NCBI GenBank assembly: GCA_029582155.1
Contig: CM055906.1
Span: 18,214,437 to 18,278,436, forward strand
Origin: Panopea generosa
Taxonomy: Eukaryota; Mollusca; Bivalvia; Adapedonta; Hiatellidae
Length of the DNA stretch: 64,000 nucleotides
Direction of reading: 5' to 3'
The position numbers were made by a program, and so were the translations under genes. Positions 42,701 to 55,400 of this stretch are shown piece by piece. Position 1 is the first letter of the stretch; each line of letters begins with the position of its first letter. The notes beneath the pieces were generated by a model. That model saw nothing but the letters and a program-made list of their open reading frames with translations. It was not told the DNA's origin and did not search any database.

Positions 42701-43898
42701 TTTAAGTACATAATAGTATACAAGTCTAATTACAAATTTAAGTACAAGTTTAAGTATAAGTACACGTTTTGGATTTTAGATTAATACATTCCACATTTTA
42801 AACCTGTTTTATTAAAACAAACAGAAAGTTTAAGACAAGGAGAACTGGAAATAGATATAGGTTAATTTTTATGTGATTTTGTAACTATTCGCAATACAAA
42901 TGCAATTGGAATATCTCTTTTGCATATCTCTTTTGTATATCTCTTTTGTATATCTCCTTTTGTATATCACTTTTTCAGAAGGTGATGGATAAGCAGGCGA
43001 GAGAGGACTATATAAAGCAGATCAAGATCAGGCGCCATCTGATCAAGGCAGAGCAAGACTTTGAGCTGTTTGCCGAGGCTTTTGACGTACGGGATATATA
43101 TGGCGTCAGTGCCTTTAACTGGGTTCTTGCCCATGCCGATTAAATTTTGATGTTTTAGAATTTATTATATATTTATTTTGTTGTGTCAAAATATAAAAAA
43201 AATATATGTTGCACTTGTATATAATTATGAATCATTTTGTTTTTAAATTAAAAAAAAAAGGAAATACCAAAATGAAAGGAAAACAAATAAAATGATTGTT
43301 CATTGTACATTGTGTTATTTATTATATTATATCTAAACACGAATATTTAAGAATAATGGTTAGAAAGATTTCAGATTTGTATGATTATGAATTGAATATC
43401 TTAAAATTATATTGTTTTTCTTTCAACAGACCATATTTTTTTTTAAATTCGTAGAATATGGATGCATGGAACACTTTCGCTAACAAACATGTCCATCTTT
43501 TCAATTTATTTTGGTGCATAAAACGGTCCAATTTTTCATATTTATTATTATCAATTTTATAATTATCATTTATTTATTATTATTATTATCATAGTTATTA
43601 CAATTACAGTCAAATGTGCGCCACATTGGCAGAACAAACAAACATGTTTATAGGTGAAACGTTGATAATGAATAGCTTTAAACACATACTTAAACTGATG
43701 GTATGGACAGTGTGTCACCCGGTCCCAGGGTACACAGCTCTCAAAGTGTTGGCCATAGTTTATCTTGCCCTGATAACTGTTGTCCTTCCCATCGTTCGTA
43801 TAGCACAAATCGTCAGCTATAATAACATAGGATTCACACATATATATAATTACTAGTATATGACTGTTCTGTGAGAAAGGAGCGAGAGACGATACGGC

Positions 43899-43944
<46 letters not shown>

Positions 43945-46450
43945 GGACGGACGGACGGACGGACGGACGGACGGACGGACGGACGGGCGGGCGGGCGTGC
44001 GGGCGGGCGGGCAGGCAGGCAGGCAGGCAGGCAGACAGACAGACAGACAGACAGGCAGACAGGCAGGCAGGCAGGCAGGCAGGCCGGACAAACGGCGGCC
44101 GGACGGACGGGAGGAGAAAGGTCAATCAAATTTAGAGTAAACATTAATCGTGCTACTTCATAGTATTGATGGCCTTAATAATTTACATACCTTTGATAAG
44201 AGTTACTGTTGCATTGAATCGTTTATATGACGGCACTTCAACAGCCTTTGTCGTAGTACCAGTCAGTATTAAACTAAGCGAATGTGTCTTGCTAACAATG
44301 GACCTTTTGAATCCATCTCCGCAATATCTGAATAAAAAACAGACACACAGAAGGTTTAGCTAAACGTGTACATGATCATTCGCTGATGGGTATATATCAC
44401 TTAAACATTTTTTTTTAAATTTGATACATAAAAAATATGTATAACTGATGCGGATTGAAGTCCTGGGGTCGTGTCCACCAACCATTCTTGAGAATATTCT
44501 TAGCCTTCAGCTTGAAAATCTAAAGTTCAACCTTAGATATTCTAGGTTGCCATGACATACAGAATAATTGTCAGATTTCTTTTAAGGGTATGAAAGCTAG
44601 TGTGCATCTTATAGATTATATTCAAAATTTGTATTTGACAATTTCTTCTTTGTATGATTATGTAGATTTTGACTGTATTTCAAGAAAATATATCATTTTC
44701 TGCATGAGCTAACTTTGGATTCATTTTTATGCATATTAAAAATAACAAGAGTTATTGTGGGTTTACGTTTACAACGATTTTTGTTGCACGTTTTTTTTTT
44801 TGTGAAACCTACTCGTGGGACCTTATGTGATTTTATTATTGAAGCAAGAAAAAACTTTTGATAATGTATACAAGCCTAGGACCCTGTAGAAGCTATAATA
44901 TTTACTTGACACCTGGTTGTCCTGGCAACGCATATTTTACTTCCAAATGTCCATTGCACGTGCTTTGGACACCTTTAAACAATGCAAAGTCGCTGAATTC
45001 CAATACGATTCTACTGTTTATTGGCCCCTGAAAAACAAAAAAATCAGTTATATTATATATTTATATATACAGTGAGACATCTTTGTATGAAATAATGCAG
45101 TTTATGTGTTTGAAAATATATAGAACGACACAGTTGCTGCAGGTAAATGAAGACATTCTCAGAAACACTGTTTCATTTTTGGTCATTGTCATGAACTTAA
45201 ACTTATTTATTTTACTTCGATTGTGAAACAAGTTTTTACTTAGACAAATAACGCTCGAAATCATTGTAATTGATCTCTCACTCTGATTCAAGTGGGAAAG
45301 TTACCAATTTCTTGCGGAAATGGGTGCGCTCGAATACTGGTTTACTTTCCTGGATCCCTGGAAAATGTGGTTAGGATAACTGATTGTCTGTTAACCATCG
45401 ATGGAATAAAAATGACGCTAAATATTCAATCAAACTGAATAGTGACACTTGATACTTAAAGTACTTGGTTGACATAGTTACGTGTATTATTGGTTTTGGG
45501 TATGCAGCCTACCTGGATAAACCATACACAGGACCTTTTCCCCGTGTACTCTTGTGGATAGTTTGGTGAAGTCACGTGCGCACGTGGATTGCTGTCCGAT
45601 AAGTAGATCATATTACCGCACGTCTGATCATCTGACTCTGCGGGAAACGAAACGGAATAATGTCGTACTTATATTTGGTTATGCAAACGTGAAAATCACA
45701 TATTTGTATAAGGTAGAATGGAACTACGATAAAAGTATACAAAGAAATTAGATGCCTGCGTACACCATAATGGAGATGGGAGTTATTTGTGAGCAAAATG
45801 AAAATAAATACCGTTACTCTGTAATATAATGCTTTAATATGATTGGTGCCAGCCTAGCCTGATATTCATTCCAAATGTTCAGTTTAGTGGCATAGCCTGA
45901 CAAATTAGGAAGTTGCCCAATGGGAAGGGGATTTGTATCCTTTGTGGGTTTGGGTCCAGAGAAAATTTAAAAAATTGGAAGTAAATATGGTGACTTCTTG
46001 TGATTTTTCAAACGTTAATGCTTTATACGTTAGAACACATTAATTAAGCAAAATAATACCCGCAGTTTTGATTTCAAACGTTATTCAGTAGAGTAACTGT
46101 GTATGCCGCGCTACGCGCATGTAGTTTGAGTTCCATGTGTAGAGACATATAAACAGAGATAGGCAACTGGAGGCACATGTCTAAATTTCCGGTGGCACTT
46201 TTGGCGTTTTCGAAATCATTGAAACACAACTCCTCAAAAACCAACCGACATATTTTTGTAATTTCGGTATCAAAAGAAAGGGATTGATTGTAGTTTTGGG
46301 TGGTGAATATTTCTGTTTAAAATTAAAAAAAAAGAAGAATACTTTTTACGCTTACAGTATTTTTTGTGACAATTTTCTCATAGACCATTTTTAAAGTAAG
46401 AAATAACAAAAGACTTCTTTGATATATATATATATATTGTGAATAACCAA

Positions 46451-46484
<34 letters not shown>

Positions 46485-49400
46485 ATTTTCGCCACCGATA
46501 GAGAACTTACTTCCTTATCTTTCTACATAACATTTCTATTTCTACGGTGTGTTGTTAAAATGTATTTGTGAAATTAAGTACATTTCCGTTTTATTTTCAA
46601 CCCGAAATTTCAGCCGTGTATATCATAATGAAATTTAGGTCACTGCCTTGTGTTACATTCCAATCACACCTGTAACTGTCATGCTACCATTACGTGTGAA
46701 ACAATCAATGATTTCATATTGGGGTGTCTTAGTGTACAATCTTCCACGGGTAGCTAACTGAAGCAAGTTCGTTATTCGTATTTCGGTATTCAGCTTAAAA
46801 CTTGAAACCAACACTAACTTTAATCTCCTCCAATATTGAAGAGTTACATTACTTAGGAACGGAATGACAAAAAAGGCGGTTGCCAAACGTCTACGGCATA
46901 TTCTTGAACAATTGACAAGTAATGCTTGATTTTTAATTTAAGAAGAAAAATGTTTATCCATCTTACCAGGTTGTTTCTGGTAGGTGCATGCTGTCAGCCT
47001 ACTGTTGTTGAATTTGAGGGAAGACCACATCTCACTTATATTGCGGACTGTAACCGGCACTTCTGCAATGTAAATCAAACATATAGATTTAATGACGCTT
47101 TGACATGAAGGTCAACTCCTGAATACCAAATACACGAGGTATTTTGTCAACGAAAATTGTGTTTAATTCAGTGACCTATCAACACTGTTATTAAGTCACA
47201 GTTTAATTATTACAAAACATTGCGGATTACTTCACTATGACAATATGACAACAGCAGTATGAAAATGTGAAACTAATCTAAGGAAAACGGATGTTACAGA
47301 ACATAACAATACAATAACTTGTTTCACTGAGCATGTCCGTTTTCAGCTGGCCAAAAACAAACAACAAATAAAACACAACAACCCTCCTCCCAACAAATAC
47401 CGACATTACCATGCGCTGCCTGGCAACCGTCACTGCAGTTGGACATCAGGACAAAGGACGTCTGGCCGGGCAGAGATATCGGCACTGTTACTGAGCCATC
47501 GTTGCGACAACACAAGGTAAGTTTGAGGGAAGTGGAATATTCAATGTCAGGCAAAATACCCGTTTTTGACATCTTTAACGAGGAAGCAATCGATTGAAAC
47601 GTGCCCGACTGGAATCCTGAAATATAGATATTTTATAAAAATATCAAAATAGGAATGCGTTTCATCCAAACTAATAAAAATGATTTTTTTCAGCAATAAC
47701 ATTTAAAACACATATCTTATTTTTAACAGCTAGCTAGTTATTATTTTTTTCGTACGAGTATCGAACCCATAACCTCCACATGCGATGCAGTCATTCTAGA
47801 TACCTATGCAGCACCACTGTGATAGTTATATTTCCAGATAGTCTTTTTCTGACGATTGCAGCATAATATTGTTTAGAAGACAAGCAGTATCAATGACAAG
47901 TTGTTAATTATCCGTCTTTTGACGCCAGTAAAACCTACCTTGGGCGTATTAATTTTACTTCAAAACACTTACCACTGTCCTTTACAATATAACCATAGAC
48001 AAACAAAAAGAGGTTTATATACTCCTCTGTGGTCTCTGTCTTACCTCCGGGACACGCTGGGTTTGATTTAAACAGGCAGTAGTGGCCGGGTTGCCAAGCC
48101 GCACCCGTTCCAGGCATGTGTTCATAAAGTTTTGTACAGAACGCCAGAGTTACAGGATGTGCTGAGGTTTCGTTTGCAAGATCGTGTTGTATATTGTCGT
48201 CTGCAAACGGTTGAGCAATGTCTTTTCCGATATGTCCTGTCCAAACTTTGATTTCACCATGGAGAAATCCAGCTGGGCAGTCATTGCCGTGCCTAAGTAT
48301 GGAATAGGATCCTTTAGGCCAAATATCTAGAAAAGAATAACGGATGAGTAGAGATATATTACTAAAACTGCAACTTAATCTGGTCCCTTCAACACAACTG
48401 CTTATACTCGTATATTGACAACAAAGGGCAATGTTTATTTAACCCAAATAACACAAATCTTGAGTAGATAATTAATTTCAAGATCACCAATTATTATCAA
48501 GTCATCACAAATCAACGTATCGCTAACCCTTCTGATGCGAAATAAAACAGTGGTATACATATATAAGATCTATATATGTACATCATGTACACCAAGACTT
48601 TATATGTGTATATGTAATATGCATCACTTATGTTTATATCTCTTGTATAGCTAATATCGCGATATACCTATTACCGCGAATACCCGTATAATAAAAATCC
48701 GCTGGGAAGACATGCGCAAAACTCCAACTTCCGTTAGTGTCAGCATTTGTTTGCATTTCGTATCGGCAACTGTTTTTCACTCAGCACACTTAAGTTACTT
48801 TATAATTTTTTAGTATTGATGCCATTCTTTACATGGTTGAAACTTTTTTTAGACTCGCGGTATTAGGTATGACCAGTTTACTCAATGCCGGGAATGAGCT
48901 CGATTGCGAAGAAAGCTCAAAGCTTATATTCCTTTCCAGTCCGCTTACTGGGCAAAATCAGTAGTGAGTGTTGTTATACAGACATCAGGTCAGACTGGCA
49001 ATCGAATCCGCAACCTCTTGCATAAGCAGTCAATGCTAGTTTATATTATGTTTATATATTAACATGTGTATACCTGCACCAATGGGCGTGGCACATCCGG
49101 TTCGGTAGTCCATACCCTTGCTGCATCTGCACCTGCAGCTTCCGTTGATGAATGACAAGTAACCACCGTTCAGGCATTCCATCGGGAACTCTGGACACTT
49201 GTTATCTACGATATATAATAACACATATAATCACATATTTGAAAATACTGATAGCCGGGCGTTAATAGAATTTAATATTCATACTCCGTCCTAGTTTGAT
49301 TGATATTATTGTAGCGTTTGGTTTATTTTATACAACTTTTATTTTTAAAACTGCCATAACACAATATCCGCAATTTTATTGTTTGTTTTGTGTTTCTGCT

Positions 49401-52400
49401 TATATTAAAACCCGAAAGAAATTAAATTTGAGGGAAAAAAGTAGTCCCTGTCGCGTATGATCATTTTCGTAGTGACTAACACTGCAACGTTTGATCACGA
49501 CGACGTGAGCAGAGCCATGCTTATGGTATAAAGCCCGGCTAAAAATGAATAAAATAACTTAGAGTGGCAATTTTAGCATGACATTGCACATATTGTATCT
49601 AAATTTGATGTTGAATCTTATCTGATAAAATGGGAAGAAACGCGATTTTCAACACATGGAATACAGTATATAACATATCGGTGGAGGAAGACCTCACAAT
49701 GAATCTGTATAGAACCACCATCCTTCCGGAACTAACTCGCAAATTTTCTCACATAGGTTTTTTGGATCGAGCGAAGTTCAAATCCACGACCTCAGTGGTG
49801 ATCGTAAGACCCCTTCTGATAAAAGGACCACTTGAACACACATGGTGCCAACAAGGTAAGAAAACAGGATACTCGGTTTTATTAAGTTTGTTCTTAAAGA
49901 GTGTATCAGGAAAAATCGCTATGAATGTCTTAAAAGATATAATTATTTTAAAAATGGATAAAAAGCATCTCATTATCATAAATAAATACAATAAGACAAA
50001 ACCGATAGTTCAATCGGAGTGGTTAACTTGAAACGAAATCCCCATTCTAAAAATAGATGAACTATTAAGATAAACCTGTATGACGTATCAAATTGAAATC
50101 TAAATGAAATCCCGTGACTCATAGAATACGTCACAAAATATGTTGCAATGCCAGCTGGAAATCTATTTTAGTCTAACATAGGGGCGAAACCCAAGTTAGG
50201 AAATATCTTTCAATATTTTATTTTGGCAAATTTAAATAGATATCCTTTTGGTAATACGGGGTCAGTAAATTTTTATAGGCATGTTAAATTGGAAATAAAT
50301 GTGTTAATTTTATTTTTTTGAAAAATCTTGATATATTCCCTTTAAAATGCAAAACCATTCACCTCATCTTGAACCAGCTCAAGCAGTACCGTGATTGTAG
50401 AATTATGTACATTTATGGAGCTTTGTGATCCCTAAGAAATCAAACTCATAATAACAGTGAGTCAAGATACGTGACTATATCTCTGTTTGGAAAATTAACA
50501 GTATCTTGTAAAAAGCTCAATTTGTAGCACAGAACAAAACCTGGCTCCGAGCATACTTTTTTCTTACTAAACTCAAACACAATTTTCAGGATTCATATGA
50601 AATTCACAAAGACGCAAAAACTTAACTCAGCCTAAAATTTGAGTAAGAAAGTTTGAAAAATTTACATTTATTTTGTTATAATTTGTTATAATGTCCATTC
50701 GCTATAGTTGAGCATGAAACAAATGTTATAACAATGTTCGAACCTCTCATGTTATACAGTTGTTGAATTTCTGAGAACATGTAGAACGCCGAACTGTCCT
50801 TTCTCCACATGAGGTAGCTCAATTCCGAATCATGCGCCGTGATCGTCTCCATGTAGTTCTTACTGAATGCCTGTAAATAGCAAAACAGAACGTTATAGCT
50901 TAGTTTTAAAGATGCATCCTCATAACTTTCTGTTCAGTAAATGATTAAATACTTAAAGAATCACAAAGAAGAAGGTCCCATTCGAAGATAATGGTTGATT
51001 CTATTCTTGTAGAGTATCTTATTTATGAGAAATTCGTTAATATACATGTAGGCATTTTCCGTTTATTCGTCAATGACGAATAACTAGACTACGAGTAACC
51101 CGATACTGACCAATAAGTGACTTTAATCGCGGGCCGCAATTTAGTATTTGATCAACAACATTAAAGAATTTTACAATGAAGAGATGAAATACAAAATAAG
51201 TTACGAACAGAATATCCATAGTATATATGATGTTTATTACAAATGTGCAGTTTTACTGCTAAGATCCAAAAAACATATATATATATATATATATATATAT
51301 AGGTGAGGCCTCGTTAATAATCATTTGAATCACACCGTGAAAAATATGTTGCAGTAAGTTCAAGTTGTCGTAAACTATGTAGTTTTAAATAGCAAAATCA
51401 AATTATGAACCATTTAAAAATATGGGTTTAGCAAAACGTATGATCAATTAGATCTACATTGGGTAGCGTACTTTCTCAGATGACATGCTTTTTATTTGTC
51501 GTGGATTAAGAACAGCAACCGAGTGATAGTAAATATAATATGCTACCACACACTAATTTTGTGACCAAGTTGTGTTTTTAAAGTCTTTGAATGACATCCA
51601 TATTCCGGATAATTGCTTAAAGGGAAATGACCGAACTGATGGCCACAGATATCTTCTCTGACTTTCTCTTAAAGGAGTTTTAAAGTACCCTAAATTTTTT
51701 ACGTTGTCGAATTTAGACATTTGTGAAAACGAAATTAAAAAAAGGAAATCGCTGCCATTACCATTACCGCGCGTTTAGCACTAGTATTTTTAAATGAGCG
51801 TGTCTGCTGACACTGGAATAATCATAACGGTTGTACAATCAACACACTGCGGCCCAGTGATAGAGCATCAGTCCCATGGTCAGAGGGTCGTGGGTTCGAT
51901 CGTCCGCCACGGCTGTGTGTTATGTCCTTAAGCAAGACACCTTTTCCGCATATGCGTAGTTTTTTTCTATCCAGGAAGACTTCAAGCGTGGTTTGTCTAA
52001 GTTGTAAACACTTGTTTCACAATCGAAATAAAATAAATAAATTTAAACTTACTCACCGTGGGGGTATACATCATGAGGGAACTCAGGTCGAAGTAGCCAT
52101 TATGTTTATTTAAACTAATTCACCGTGGGTGTATACACCATGAGGGAACTCAGGTCGAAGTAGCCATTATGTTTATTTAAACTAATTCACCGTGGGTGTA
52201 TACACCATGAGGGAACTCAGGTCGAAGTCGCCATTATGTTGATTTAAACTAACTCACCGTGGGTGTATACATCATGAGGGAACTCAGGTCGAAGTCGCCA
52301 TTATGTTGATTTAAACTAACTCACCGTGGGTGTATACATCATGATGGAACTCAGGTCGAAGTAGCCATTATGTTGATCACGTCTTTTAACGAAATTTGCA

Positions 52401-55400
52401 ACTCTTCCTAAAAGTTAAATGTATATATATATATAAATGTAATTATTTTAAAGAATAACAACAATTTTATGACGTCTCGACTATTTTCCGGATATATGTT
52501 TTGAATGGTGTTTAACATTGCTCAGTTTATATAATTTTAACATATCCAGTTTTATTGGTAAAGAAACCCCTCAGACTCAATCAGATGCAGTAGAGCCCCA
52601 TCCTTCCTCAAGTAACTGACAAACTGGTCTGTGCTTTTTAGACGGCGCCTTAGACCGCTCCGCAACGGAGGGCCCAGATTTTCCAAGCCAAACCCGCCAT
52701 TTACATTACGTACACACTAACCTGTAAATGTAATTCGACTGCAATCGGAAGGAACTGAAGTAACTAATTATAACTAAGCGACACTGATACAAATGAAAAT
52801 ATCATTATGTGTGAAATAGTAAATCAACTGTCGACTTAGCATAAAATATAACACAGAAGTGTTCAAATACATGTAATGGACGACGACTGGTTGGTTTCCT
52901 TTGGCGCGTTTTATCCCAATCAAATTGTTCCGGATTTCGGTAAGATTCAAACTGGGAAATTCTTATAGATACATGATGAAAATGCTGCTATTTACAACAA
53001 ACACCTAACTGTCCCATTTGAGATTTGAACTCAGAACTCCCGCGTGACAAGTCGCTTTGACCTAATTATTGCCGCGTCACGAGGATCACTGAATAGTGGA
53101 AGAGTGCACGGATGTAACAAAGTACAAATATCCATATACCATTGTTGATGTTGTCGTAGTGGATTCTGATGTAGTCGTCACGGAGTGGGCTGGACTGCTC
53201 GTGGTATAGGCCAATAACGTGCCCAATCTCGTGAACGCACGTGTTCTAATAAAGAATATATAAACTTTATATAGAATACAAAAAAAAAGATATTATTAAA
53301 CGTGCATTTATAATAGATTCTTAGAAAACGTCATGTCGCAAAGTTCTGTACGTCATACAGTTTGTTAATCTCGTAAACAGGTACAGTCCGTTTTTGTTTA
53401 TTTGAGAACTGTTGTAAACCTAGTATCGACGTTGTATCATCGATACAGGTAAGACATGTATAGGTATTCAATTATGAATTATTTGCGTTCAAAACGGTAA
53501 TTATACCATGTAATGTGAACTTGCCCAATTATAAACGAACTTTGAATCGACTGTATTGTTTTTTATATAAAGTTTAGTCTAGTATATGGTCGATTAGTAT
53601 CTTAATTGAGCTTAATTTTCTACCCGAGGAAGGTTAGGTTGTTTTTCAACAATCCTATTTCGTTTTTCGTTTTTCGATATTCAACATGAAACTCACCTCC
53701 ATCCTAACTCTCTCAGCCTCCACTGAATATTGAAGAATTACATATTTAGATAAAAAATAACATATACTGAACGGAACAGCTAACCAGTAGCGTTATCAAA
53801 ACGTGTAAATGAGTTATGCGACATTAACTGACAATTATCTTAGCCTGAACGTTCTTTCTTAATAAAGTTCAAATTTTAAGGCAAATGCTTTGTTACTTTT
53901 TGAGAGAATACATAAAAAGTCAGGTAGACAAAATGCCAAATGGCGGGTTAGCTGTTCTGTTCAGTATACATACAAATGTAATATATACATAGCGGAATTC
54001 AATATGTAGCATTATTAGAATTTTAACAGTTTAACTAGGCTATTGTTTAATGATATCTGCTGTATACTGTATGGGATTAATAGCTGGTACATGTTCATTT
54101 ACAACATAAACTATTTAGCATTGATCAGTACTGTGGTCATTTTGTGTCATAGTGGTGTATATAACCTTGCCACTTGGCATTGTAAATTCGTCTGTTAGTA
54201 TATACGAATGCTCTCTATATACTAGTCGGGATAATATAAAAAAATAATAGTAACTTACCCCTTCACAACAAGAGATTCGTTGTCCATTTACGAAGGTATT
54301 GCCCATATAGGAAAAACATCTGAAAATACAACTATCATTTAATAACCGAAACATAGTTTTGAAAATGTGGTACAGTACCAGTTATTTGAACAAACATTAT
54401 TTTTTTTCTAAATTTTTAACGTTAAGGTAAAATGTTTAACTGGTGCAGATAAGGAACTTTTAATCATTTTGCTAGAACGGCTCACTGAGTTCCGGGAACC
54501 AAAGATAAGATCCCTGATTTTAGAAAACCGTTTACAGTACAGATAATTTAATAAACCAAACAAGAAAACAAAATCATTTTTTTTTCGGATTTAAAAAAGA
54601 GTCGAATACTTTAACGCTGTCGAACGAAATGAAATATTCCGAAATCAAACACAATTTGGAAACATATTATAACAATGTAAGTATGAACGTATTTTATTAC
54701 CCTCTCGATGAAACAAACTTGAGATAATTTTTATGAGAGAGTTTGTAAAGTTCCGGCACGCTTGTGTTCCATTCCACGAATCTAAAATGTGTCCAGTATT
54801 GATATCTAGGGAATATCACCTGCAAAATGTGTTGTTTTTTCTTCTCAGCTGAAAGTATCAAACATTGTGTTCTTAAAATATACATTACAACATTATTGGT
54901 TTACGTGTTTTACAAAATTAGTTAGGATGATAACACCGGTAATCCTACTCTCTTTCTCTCTTAAGGGCCTGTCACACACTACCGATGTACCTCGCCGGGA
55001 CTAAACCGGAGCAAAAAGTTGACAACGGTGAGAAAATCGGCGGAGCTCCGGCGAGAAAGCCGTCGATCCATAACGGGGCGCTACCTGTGCTCTACCGACA
55101 TTAACGAAGTCATACCGAAGTACTGCCATTAAACTGCTGTTGTAGTGCCATTGCTCGCTCCGGCAGCGCTACGGCGGACATTTTTGAGCATGTTCAAAAA
55201 TTTCTACCGTCACCTGCCGTTGCTAAATTTTTCGCCGATGTTCTGACGATGTCCTGACGATGTACTACCGTTCTTTAGCGATGTGATACAGTTGCGCTGC
55301 CGTACCAGTACTGATCCCCGAAAATCGCCAAATTTGTGCTTCGGTATAGCCCCAGCGATCCAAATCGGCTAGGTGTGACAGGTCATTTACATAGGTAACA

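Noticed and set aside
43566-44144. Frame of about 190 codons on the minus strand with Pro/Arg/Ser/Val/Cys runs
   Set aside because: Most of it is read-through of the tetranucleotide microsatellite. Only the kringle exon at 43690-43816 inside it is real.
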